A DNA stretch of 42,598 bases from the NCBI GenBank assembly GCA_002307115.1, contig DBTP01000103.1, positions 979-43,576 on the forward strand, in the 5' to 3' direction. The translations under genes were made by a program, and so were the position numbers. Shown here piece after piece: positions 25,114-32,483 of this stretch. Every line of letters begins with the position of its first letter. The stretch's first letter is position 1. The DNA comes from Fibrobacter sp. UBA1313. GTDB taxonomy: Bacteria; Fibrobacterota; Fibrobacteria; Fibrobacterales; Fibrobacteraceae. Under the pieces are notes generated by a model. The model saw only the letters and a list, made by a program, of their open reading frames with translations. It searched no databases and was not told the origin of the DNA.

Positions 25114-25274
25114 GGTACCTCTAAAAATTCATTTTCTATGAAATCGATTGCGGTACTTCGCCATAGTTCGTCATTCAAAGTGGCGAATACAAGTAGTATT
25201 CACCACTTTTCATTCCTGCTCTGGCTCGACCTCATTCGATTTCATTCGCGCAAACCAATTTTTAGAGGCACCCT
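25112..25274. repeat. Dispersed intergenic repeat, copy 2 (most complete)
   Basis: A 163-bp element. The left arm AGGGTACCTCTAAAAATT (25112-25129) and right arm AATTTTTAGAGGCACCCT (25257-25274) are inverted with one mismatch in 18. An internal stem lies at about 25180-25206 (GTGGCGAATAC with GTATTCACCAC around AAGTA). The core ATTCAAAGTGGCGAA is at 25173-25187 and CTGCTCTGGCTCG at 25216-25228. It overlaps the ftsE stop codon. Confidence 0.88.
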
Positions 25275-25357
25275 GTAAACTCTCTTTTCGTCAATAAAAA
25301 GGGATGTTCCGCGTTCTTCTTTTCGTGTTTTTCTGTGTATTTTCTTAAATTTCTCGC

Positions 25358-26077
25358 ATGGAAGAAGAATCCCTTAAAGTAGAAGAGAAAGAACCACTCG
25401 AAATAGAAGAGTCTTCGGACCTTCCCAAAATTGAAACGGGTGAAGATCTCGCCCGCATCATTCAAGCGCTTGTTTTTGCCTCTCCAGAAGTGGTAACACT
25501 CAAGAAGTTGCGTGAAATTGTGGGGGATTTTTTAGATGTCCGTTTGGTTTCCGAAGCTCTCATGACGGCGAACGATGAACTAAACCGTATTCAATCTCCT
25601 TTTGAAATTGTGGAGCATGCGGGGGGCTATCGTTTTCGTACGCGTGCAAAATATTATCCTTGGGTGCGCAAGTTGTTCCCGGATCTCAATGCTCGCCGTC
25701 TTTCTCAGGCGGCACTCGAAACTCTCGCCGTGGTGGCCTACCAGCAACCCATTACCCGTGCTGCTTTGGAGCAAGTTCGAGGGGTTTCTTGCGATGCTCC
25801 CTTGAGGAGTCTTCTCGAAAAGAAATTGATTGCGTTAGGGGCTCGTGCTGAAACCGTGGGGAACCCCTACACCTATATGACCACTCCCGATTTTCTGAAG
25901 TATTTTGGAATCAACCGAATCCCCGAGGACTTACCTCGCTTACGTGAATTCGAAGAACTCATCGCTGCAGGGGCCTTGGTCCCTCAATACGGCCGGAGGG
26001 ATGCCGAAGAAGGTACTGATTTACCCCATCAGATGAATAATCCAGATCAAGTAGAACTTTCCATAGGTACGCCGTGA
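25358..26077 (+). CDS. scpB: Chromosome segregation and condensation protein ScpB
   Basis: A kleisin-interacting subunit of the SMC-ScpAB condensin. The 239-residue protein has an acidic N-terminal tail (residues 1-30), then two winged-helix domains. IIQALVFASPEVVTLKKLREIVG opens the first; RRLSQAALETLAVVAYQQPITRAALEQVRGVSCDAPLRSLLEKKLI is the hallmark ScpB segment, and GNPYTYMTTPDFLKYFGI ends the core. No scpA or smc is in the window. The repeat copy 2 fills most of the 244-bp upstream gap, so its promoter must lie in or just after the repeat. The last bases overlap the mutS start (GTGA). Confidence 0.95.
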   Translation: MEEESLKVEEKEPLEIEESSDLPKIETGEDLARIIQALVFASPEVVTLKKLREIVGDFLDVRLVSEALMTANDELNRIQSPFEIVEHAGGYRFRTRAKYYPWVRKLFPDLNARRLSQAALETLAVVAYQQPITRAALEQVRGVSCDAPLRSLLEKKLIALGARAETVGNPYTYMTTPDFLKYFGINRIPEDLPRLREFEELIAAGALVPQYGRRDAEEGTDLPHQMNNPDQVELSIGTP

Positions 26078-28674
26078 GTTGCACGCCTTTAATGCAGCAG
26101 TACTACGAGATTAAGGCGGAGAATCCCGGTTGTATTCTCTTTTTTAGAATGGGCGACTTCTTTGAGCTTTTTGAAGACGATGCCGAAATAGCTTCTCGTG
26201 TTTTAGGGCTTACCCTCACGAGCCGGAACAATGGAGCTTCGGGTGCAACTCCTTTGTGTGGTTTCCCACATCATGCCTCTGACCGCTATTTTCCTAAGAT
26301 GGTGGCCGCCGGTTACCGCATTGCTGTTTGTGAACAAGTAGAAGATCCGAAACTTGCGAAGGGAATTGTGAAACGCGCTGTCGTGGAAATTATCAGTGCG
26401 GGCACTGCCATGAGCGAAGCGAACTTGGATGCTAAAGAAGCCAACTATTTGTGCTCTCTGCTCCCAGGTAAAGAACTGGTTTCCTTTTCTTTTGCAGATG
26501 TCACGACGGGTTATTTTGCGGTGGGCTCTTGCAACTTGCAGACTTTTGAAAGCGAACTCGCGCGCCGTTTGCCCAAAGAAATTTTGGTTCCTATGGGTGT
26601 GGATATCCCAACGGTCATTGCAGAATTTATTCAATCAGAAGGCATTCTCGTGACCGCTCTTCCAGAAACTCTTTTTTCTGAGAACGAGGCCTCGCGAACG
26701 TTACTTTCGCACTTTAAGGTGGAATCTTTAGAGGGACTTGGTCTCTTGCATTGTGATGGCGAAACGTGTGTCGCGGGTGCCGCTCTCGCCTATCTTCTGG
26801 ATCAGAAAAAATCAGAACTTTCTCATATTACGCGCCTTGAAATTTTGAATTTGGGCGATTACATGACGCTGGATCCCGCAACGCTGCGCAACTTGGAACT
26901 GGTACGTCCATTGAATTCCGATGATGAAGCAAGCACGCTTTGCTCTGTGTTGGATTACACGGTGACAGCGATGGGGGGGCGTAGACTTCGCGAATGGATT
27001 TCGCACCCGCTCGTTTCTGTAAAACGTATTGATGAACGCTCTGATGCGGTGGGGGAGCTTGTCTCCAATCCGATTTGCCTTGATGAATTGAAACTCGCCT
27101 TGCGTGAAATTTTGGATATGGAACGTCTCATGGGTCGCGTGGGAAGCGGTCGTGCGAATGCGCGCGATCTTGCGGGGATGGGAAAATCTTTGGTGCGAGC
27201 GACGGGTGTTGCCGCAGTGCTTGCAACGCTTCGTTCTCCGATTTACCGGATTTTATCCGAAACGCTTCTTTCCGCAGAAGGGCGCGGAGAACAAATTCTG
27301 GGTCTTCTCCAAGAGGAATTGCCACTCACGATTCGTGAAGGGGGTATGATTCGCAATGGTGCGGACTCCGAATTGGATTCCATGAATAATGAAATTCGTG
27401 AACGTCGTGAATGGATCAGTTCTTTAGAAGCTCGTGAACGCGAACGCCTAGGTATCAATAGCCTCAAGGTGAGTTATAACCGTGTCTTTGGTTATTACAT
27501 CGAAGTCTCCAGGATACACTTGGAAAAAATTCCGCCGGAATATATTCGCAAACAGACGACCGTGAACGCAGAGCGTTACATTACGCCCGAGATGAAAGAT
27601 TGCGAAAATATTATTTCCAGTGCAGAGACGCGCATTCACGCTCAGGAATACAAAATTTTCTGTAGCCTTCGCGATACGGTGGATAGCTGGCGTGCAGATC
27701 TGCAGGAAATTGCAGAGGCGATCTCAGAAATCGATGCCTTTTATAGTTTGTCTCTTGCTGCGCGGAAGCGCCATTACGCCCGTGCGGAAGTGAACGAAGG
27801 TTCGGGCATTGAGATTCATGGCGGATTTCACCCTGTGATTGTGGCGGTGAATCCAGAACTTAACTTTGTTTCCAATGATGTCTTTTTATCTTCCGAAAAA
27901 GATCGGCTGATGCTCATCACTGGGCCGAACATGGCGGGTAAATCAACATATCTCCGTCAGACGGGCCTCATTGTGCTCATGGCTCAAATCGGTTCTTTTG
28001 TCCCTGCTGAATCTGCAAAAATTGGCGTGGTGGATCGTATTTTTACGCGTGTGGGTGCGAGTGACAGGCTTTCCCGTGGACTCTCGACATTCATGGTGGA
28101 GATGATTGAAACCGCAAATATTTTGCGCAATGCGACTCCGCGAAGTTTGGTGCTTTTGGATGAAATCGGCCGTGGCACGAGTACATTTGATGGGCTTTCC
28201 ATTGCATGGGCAATTGTGGAAACCCTCCATAACGAGCCTCATCGCGCGGCCCTGACACTTTTTGCGACCCATTATCATGAATTAACTTCATTGGTGGATT
28301 CTCTGGATCATGCGGGGAATTATCAAGTTTCTGTGCGCGAAGATGGTGATAAACTTGTGTTCCTTCACAAAATCATCGAAGGCGCTTGCGATTCGAGCTA
28401 TGGTATCCATGTGGCAGAAATGGCGGGGCTTCCTACAGAAGTCATTCGCCGTGCTCGTCGCATTTTACTCCGCTTGGAGAAACATCAGATTGATCCGAGC
28501 GATTCTAATGTGAATAAAAAGGTGCGTGAAAAACCGCAAGTGGATATTTTTGCAGCACCGGACGAAAATACGCAACTTTTGATTACCGAACTCCATCGTG
28601 TGAAACCTGAAGAAATGACGCCGATGCAAGCGCTTCAATACCTTTCAGAGTTAAAGGAACATTACGCCAAATGA
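26074..28674 (+). CDS. mutS: DNA mismatch repair protein MutS
   Basis: Recognises mismatches and small loops. The 866-residue protein has the MutS1 layout: mismatch-binding Phe-x-Glu in RMGDFFELFEDD (F29, E31), connector and lever domains, the clamp region RERRE to VNAERYITPEMKDCENIISSAETR, and the ATPase with P-loop TGPNMAGKSTYLRQTG (about residues 616-631), FTRVGASDRLSRGLSTFMVEM, Walker B LVLLDEIGRGTSTFDGLSIAWA and ATHYHEL. The start is GTG at 26074, overlapping scpB by 4 bp. It overlaps the HD-domain gene by 4 bp at the 3' end. No mutL is present in the window. Confidence 0.98.
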   Translation: MSCTPLMQQYYEIKAENPGCILFFRMGDFFELFEDDAEIASRVLGLTLTSRNNGASGATPLCGFPHHASDRYFPKMVAAGYRIAVCEQVEDPKLAKGIVKRAVVEIISAGTAMSEANLDAKEANYLCSLLPGKELVSFSFADVTTGYFAVGSCNLQTFESELARRLPKEILVPMGVDIPTVIAEFIQSEGILVTALPETLFSENEASRTLLSHFKVESLEGLGLLHCDGETCVAGAALAYLLDQKKSELSHITRLEILNLGDYMTLDPATLRNLELVRPLNSDDEASTLCSVLDYTVTAMGGRRLREWISHPLVSVKRIDERSDAVGELVSNPICLDELKLALREILDMERLMGRVGSGRANARDLAGMGKSLVRATGVAAVLATLRSPIYRILSETLLSAEGRGEQILGLLQEELPLTIREGGMIRNGADSELDSMNNEIRERREWISSLEARERERLGINSLKVSYNRVFGYYIEVSRIHLEKIPPEYIRKQTTVNAERYITPEMKDCENIISSAETRIHAQEYKIFCSLRDTVDSWRADLQEIAEAISEIDAFYSLSLAARKRHYARAEVNEGSGIEIHGGFHPVIVAVNPELNFVSNDVFLSSEKDRLMLITGPNMAGKSTYLRQTGLIVLMAQIGSFVPAESAKIGVVDRIFTRVGASDRLSRGLSTFMVEMIETANILRNATPRSLVLLDEIGRGTSTFDGLSIAWAIVETLHNEPHRAALTLFATHYHELTSLVDSLDHAGNYQVSVREDGDKLVFLHKIIEGACDSSYGIHVAEMAGLPTEVIRRARRILLRLEKHQIDPSDSNVNKKVREKPQVDIFAAPDENTQLLITELHRVKPEEMTPMQALQYLSELKEHYAK

Positions 28675-29174
28675 TGGACGATGAGATTAATTTCGTCGCT
28701 TTACAGGAATACGTCTATAGCCATAAGCTTACAGACGATTATACTGTGCATGGATTGGATCATTGGAATCAAGTGGAATACAATGGGCTTTTGCTTGCAA
28801 AAGAAACAGGTGCTGATTCGATTGTGGTGCGTCTCTTTGCTTTGTTCCACGACTCTTGTCGTATGGATGATGGCTTTGATCCGGAACATGGCCCGAGAGG
28901 AGCGGCACTTGCCGAACAATTGCGCGGTAAACTTTTTGACATAGAGGACCAACGTTTTGATTGGCTCTACCATGCGTGTAAATATCATACACATGAAACT
29001 GTAAGTGGTATCGTGACTGTGGATACTTGTTATGATGCAGATCGATTGGATTTAGGACGGGTGAACATTCCACCGATACCAGAAAAAATGGCAACAGAGG
29101 CGGGAAAAAAAATGGTCCGCAAAATGAAAGACGTTCCGATTTTTAAAGTGCGGGAGTGGATTCGCTCCCTTTAG
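28671..29174 (+). CDS. HD-domain hydrolase
   Basis: A 167-residue metal-dependent phosphohydrolase of the HD superfamily. Metal ligands are visible as HGLDHWNQV (first His), LFALFHDSCRMDDGFDPEHG (HD dyad about residue 59-60), YHACKYHTHE (downstream His), and CYDADRLDLGRV (closing Asp). Small HD proteins of this sort act on nucleotides or signalling molecules; nothing here identifies the substrate. The ATG overlaps the mutS stop (ATGA), so it is co-translated with mutS. The 3' end is convergent with the RidA-family gene, 7 bp away. Confidence 0.85.
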   Translation: MMDDEINFVALQEYVYSHKLTDDYTVHGLDHWNQVEYNGLLLAKETGADSIVVRLFALFHDSCRMDDGFDPEHGPRGAALAEQLRGKLFDIEDQRFDWLYHACKYHTHETVSGIVTVDTCYDADRLDLGRVNIPPIPEKMATEAGKKMVRKMKDVPIFKVREWIRSL

Positions 29175-29181
29175 TTGCCAA

Positions 29182-29679
29182 CTAGAGCCAGTTATAACGG
29201 CCTTCAAATTTGGGCGAACCTTCTTTTTCTACTTGATAGGTAAATGCGATTTCTACGGGAGCATTCTTGGGCAAGGCGGCGACACCTACCGCGGTGCGCG
29301 CGTGGGTGCCTTCAGCACCAAAGATTTTCAGGGCGAGTTCAGAAGCCCCATTGATCACTTGAGGAATCTCTTTAAACTCAGGAGCGCACTGGACGAACCC
29401 TTGCATTTGCACAAGTCGTAAACTCTCGTCGGCTTTAAGAACGCTCAGAGCTGCCGCGAGTCCATTCATAAAACATTGCCCCGCAGCGGTGTAGGCTTCT
29501 TCGATACTCACCACGTTAGGCACTGTACCTTGAGGCATCTTCCCTTCTTTGGAGGGCAGTTGACCAGAGACAAAGATAAGAGAACCACAGCGGCAAGCGG
29601 GGATGTAAGCGGCGACTGGTTGGGGGCATTCCGGTAGAGTCATCCCCAAATTGGAAATATTTTCAAGAATCCGTTTCAT
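29182..29679 (-). CDS. RidA/YjgF-family protein, long LP-type subgroup
   Basis: A 165-residue member of the RidA superfamily. FVSGQLPSKEGKMPQGTV and the C-terminal GAEGTHARTAVGVAALPKNAPVEIAFTYQV carry the active-site Arg in HARTAVG and the terminal Glu in PVEI of the fold. RidA proper deaminates reactive enamine/imine intermediates; this subgroup, with the SGQLP and NGASELALKIFG blocks and a longer N-terminus (YIPACRCGSLI), is common but less studied. It is cytosolic and probably trimeric. A perfect 12-bp palindrome (29680-29691) lies directly before the ATG. It is divergent from the rhomboid-like gene. Confidence 0.88.
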   Translation of the reverse strand: MKRILENISNLGMTLPECPQPVAAYIPACRCGSLIFVSGQLPSKEGKMPQGTVPNVVSIEEAYTAAGQCFMNGLAAALSVLKADESLRLVQMQGFVQCAPEFKEIPQVINGASELALKIFGAEGTHARTAVGVAALPKNAPVEIAFTYQVEKEGSPKFEGRYNWL

Positions 29680-29713
29680 GAGAGATCTCTCTTTGTTATC
29701 TTTTCATAAGATA
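29680..29713. promoter_or_regulatory. Two inverted repeats between ridA-family and rhomboid-like genes
   Basis: GAGAGATCTCTC (29680-29691) is a perfect palindrome touching the minus-strand start codon. TATCTT-TTCAT-AAGATA (29697-29713) is a 6-bp inverted repeat just beyond it. Both could be operators or mRNA structure in the 81-bp divergent region. No regulator is identified. Confidence 0.3.
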
Positions 29714-29760
29714 GTAATTGTATATGGGAGCTTGCTCAAAAAGGATGGTTCTCTAGCAAA

Positions 29761-30393
29761 ATGTTTCTTCCTCGTTGGATTACATGGCTCGAAAAGAAAG
29801 CTCCGTGGCTTTCTATCCCGCATTTGGGTCTCATTATTGTGATCGTGCAAGTGGTCGGCTATTTTTTAGTCCGCGCTCGTCCTGATTTTGTAGATCGCTT
29901 GGTATTAGATCCATCGGCAGTGCTCAATGGCGAAGTCTGGCGACTAGTCACGTTTATCGCCATTCCTATTTCCGATAGTTTCCTGATGTTTTTTGTGTTG
30001 TGGTTTCTCTATTATATCTTCAAAACATTGCGCTTCAGGTGGGGAGACTTTAAATTCTCTTTGTACTTCTTTTTGGCGTGGTTTGGGGCTGTAGGGGGCG
30101 CATTTCTTTTTGATGCGCGAGTAGAAAGTTTTGTGCTTATTGAGATCACATTCTTTTTTGCGATAGCGACGCTCTTGCCTGATTATGAAGTGATGGTGTT
30201 TTTTATTCTTCCATTAAAGATGAAATGGATTGCTGTATTTGCCGCCGTATTACTTTGTTTACAACAGATTCTTTTTGGTGCATGGCAGATGACGCTTTGC
30301 CTTGCTCTCTCTTGTATTAATTACATAATTTTCTTTGGCCCTACATTTTATTCTTTCATTCGTGAAGAAATGATTCGGCGTAGGGGGGTATAA
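29761..30393 (+). CDS. Rhomboid-like membrane protein lacking catalytic residues
   Basis: A 210-residue protein with about six membrane segments. The block DPSAVLNGEVWRLVTFIAIPISDSFLMFFVLWF corresponds to the rhomboid N-terminal part (G-E-x-W-R-L-x-T-F). TFFFAIATLLPDYEVMVFFILPLKMKW corresponds to the region after the catalytic Ser helix (a-x-LFPD-x-EV-x-FFF-x-P). Where active rhomboids have G-x-S-G there is VLIEI, and no conserved His is visible in the last helix, so it should be a pseudoprotease. Its stop overlaps the start of the GAF-PP2C phosphatase gene by one base (TAATG), implying a shared function, perhaps as a membrane partner. Residues 1-15 are cytosolic. Confidence 0.75.
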   Translation: MFLPRWITWLEKKAPWLSIPHLGLIIVIVQVVGYFLVRARPDFVDRLVLDPSAVLNGEVWRLVTFIAIPISDSFLMFFVLWFLYYIFKTLRFRWGDFKFSLYFFLAWFGAVGGAFLFDARVESFVLIEITFFFAIATLLPDYEVMVFFILPLKMKWIAVFAAVLLCLQQILFGAWQMTLCLALSCINYIIFFGPTFYSFIREEMIRRRGV

Positions 30394-32324
30394 TGCTTGT
30401 CACTGTATTGCTTCCTTTTATTCCGCTGATTGCCGCATTTCCTCTTTTTATAATGATTGTGGAACTCCGCGGGCATCGGCCGCAATCTAAACTTCAAACA
30501 CTCTTACTTGCCTTTTCTTTTCTTTTCTTTGCTTGGCATGGATTCCTTGCTCGTTTTTTATCTGCGGCGGATTTTGGGGGGCCCTTTATTCGCATTATTG
30601 ATATGTTGCTCATGCTTTTGCTTTTGACTTTAGTGATTTCGATGGAAAGCTCAAAAGCGACGTTGCTTTCTGGGAATGCCCTTCAAGTAACTTGTCCTAA
30701 TCTTCGTTATTTTGTGACTCGCGGAGTCATTGCTTTTTTGATTTCTTCTTTTGCGCAAATAGTTTTCTTTGTGCGACAACCGCCGTTATTTTTTGCCGCA
30801 GTTCTTTGTGCCGTCCTTTTGGCGCTTTATTTTGAACGTCTCTATGTGCGATCTTCTTATTATCCTAAACTGCGTTTCCGTTTGCTCTTTATTTTTTGGA
30901 TCGTTTCTATGTTGTTGTTTCTCCCTGTATTTCGTCTTTTGTTTTTGGTGCAAGTGGCCTATATTTTTTACAAGCGCTATATGGTCTGGGTCGACGGGAA
31001 GGAACATAAGATCCAAACCTATCGAGAGGAACGCCTAGTAAATCACCAGATTGTTTCTCAGATGAGTACTTCGCTCCATGACTTCTCTGATTTACATCAA
31101 GCTCTATCTAATTATCTTAAAAATTTGAGTGAAGGAATTGAAGCAAAGTCTGCGGCAATTTATATGTGGGATGCCAAAGCCGATAATTTTCATTGTATAG
31201 AAATTTGGGGTGTATTTTTCCCCTTGGTACGAGGCAATGAAATGAGCTTTACCCACGTGGATGCGCTTCGTGAAATTGCTTTCTCTCAAGATATTGTGGA
31301 AACAACGAATATCGTTTGGGAATGTGGCGTGAAACGTCAAGGTTTTCATGTTCCTTTTGCCTCTCAGGACGAGCGTATTCTTTCTTTGGGGAGCCGCGCC
31401 GCTAATATTCAAACGCTTATTTTGGAACCGCTTGTTTTTGACCAAGAGCTCTTAGGGGTTCTTGTTGTTGAGAATAAATTGTACGAGCGTTATTTCACAG
31501 AAAGTGACGCTTATCTTGTTCGTAATTTTTCTCATTACGCAACAATGATTTTAAAAGCGCATGATGTGGCTCTTGAAAAACAAGGGCAAATTATGGCACA
31601 AATGGAATTGCAATTGGGTTATCAAATTCAATCGGGTTTGCTCCCTTCTACGATTCCGACTTTCCCGGGAATTTCTTTGGCGGGTTCCATGACTCCTGCA
31701 AAGGAAATTGGGGGCGATTATTTTGATTTTGTAAATCTGGGCAATAATAGCTTGGGTATTGTGGTCGGGGATGTTTCTGGGAAAGGGGTTCCTGCCGGTA
31801 TGGTGATGACTTCTCTCTACGCTTTTCTCCATGCGGAATGTCGTCATTTCGTAAATACTTATCGTACGCTTGTTCAAGTCAATTCTCAGTTGGCATCGAA
31901 TATTACCAACAATATGTTTGCTTCGCTTATTTTCTTTGAATGGAATTCTGAAAAAAAGGCATTGCATTACACCAGTTGTGGGCACGAACATATTTTACAC
32001 TATCGGGCGGCGGATAAAAAGTTGGATTGTATTCGTTCTGGCGGTATTGCGCTTGCGATGGTAGAAGACAATAGTAAAATAATCAAAGAAAAAGCACTTC
32101 CTGTGGCCCCTAATGATACGGTGGTTCTTTATACAGATGGTGTCACAGAAATGACAAATATGGATCATGCCATGTTTGGGTTGGAACGTCTTAAAACCTT
32201 TGTAGAAGCACACCAAAATCTTTCGGCAGAATCGATTCGTAAAGAACTATTGGAAACGCTCCAGAACTTTGCTCATGGTACCCCTCAGGCGGATGACATT
32301 ACCATTTTAGTGATGAAATTCTAA
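30393..32324 (+). CDS. Membrane-bound GAF-PP2C (RsbU/SpoIIE-type) phosphatase
   Basis: A 643-residue sensor phosphatase. About six membrane segments fill residues 1-195, followed by a GAF domain at about 225-395 (SAAIYMWDAKADNFHCIEIWG, LILEPLVFDQELLGVLVVENKLYERYF). A coiled linker (QGQIMAQMELQLGYQIQSGLLP) leads to the SpoIIE-type PP2C domain at about 415-643: TPAKEIGGDYFDF, LGIVVGDVSGKGVPAGMVMT, HYTSCGHEH, VVLYTDGVTEMTN and ADDITILVMKF keep the metal-binding aspartates. Such enzymes dephosphorylate anti-sigma-antagonist STAS proteins in partner-switching cascades; no STAS protein or anti-sigma kinase is in the window. It is coupled to the rhomboid-like gene and followed by a strong terminator. 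Confidence 0.93.
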   Translation: MLVTVLLPFIPLIAAFPLFIMIVELRGHRPQSKLQTLLLAFSFLFFAWHGFLARFLSAADFGGPFIRIIDMLLMLLLLTLVISMESSKATLLSGNALQVTCPNLRYFVTRGVIAFLISSFAQIVFFVRQPPLFFAAVLCAVLLALYFERLYVRSSYYPKLRFRLLFIFWIVSMLLFLPVFRLLFLVQVAYIFYKRYMVWVDGKEHKIQTYREERLVNHQIVSQMSTSLHDFSDLHQALSNYLKNLSEGIEAKSAAIYMWDAKADNFHCIEIWGVFFPLVRGNEMSFTHVDALREIAFSQDIVETTNIVWECGVKRQGFHVPFASQDERILSLGSRAANIQTLILEPLVFDQELLGVLVVENKLYERYFTESDAYLVRNFSHYATMILKAHDVALEKQGQIMAQMELQLGYQIQSGLLPSTIPTFPGISLAGSMTPAKEIGGDYFDFVNLGNNSLGIVVGDVSGKGVPAGMVMTSLYAFLHAECRHFVNTYRTLVQVNSQLASNITNNMFASLIFFEWNSEKKALHYTSCGHEHILHYRAADKKLDCIRSGGIALAMVEDNSKIIKEKALPVAPNDTVVLYTDGVTEMTNMDHAMFGLERLKTFVEAHQNLSAESIRKELLETLQNFAHGTPQADDITILVMKF

Positions 32325-32358
32325 CGTAAATTATCAAAACAATTATAGGAATCATATT

Positions 32359-32389
32359 AAAAGCGAATAATCATTATCCGCTTTTTTTT
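32359..32389 (+). terminator. Rho-independent terminator after the PP2C gene
   Basis: AAAAGCG pairs with CGCTTTT around an AT-rich inner stem (ATAAT with ATTAT), followed by eight T. It lies 35 bp after the stop at 32324. Confidence 0.85.
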
Positions 32390-32410
32390 GATTCATATTT
32401 TATTGCAATA

Positions 32411-32444
32411 AAAAAACGCTAGCAAAAATTTGTCAGCGTTTTTT
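32411..32444 (-). terminator. Terminator for aconitase gene (minus strand; may work both ways)
   Basis: AAAAAACGCT (32411-32420) and AGCGTTTTTT (32435-32444) form a perfect 10-bp stem with A/T runs on both sides. It lies about 40 bp beyond the stop of the minus-strand aconitase gene, back-to-back with the plus-strand terminator. Confidence 0.8.
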
Positions 32445-32483
32445 ATACGAGTTAAAAGTTATCTGTTGTCGGCTTCCCTACAA

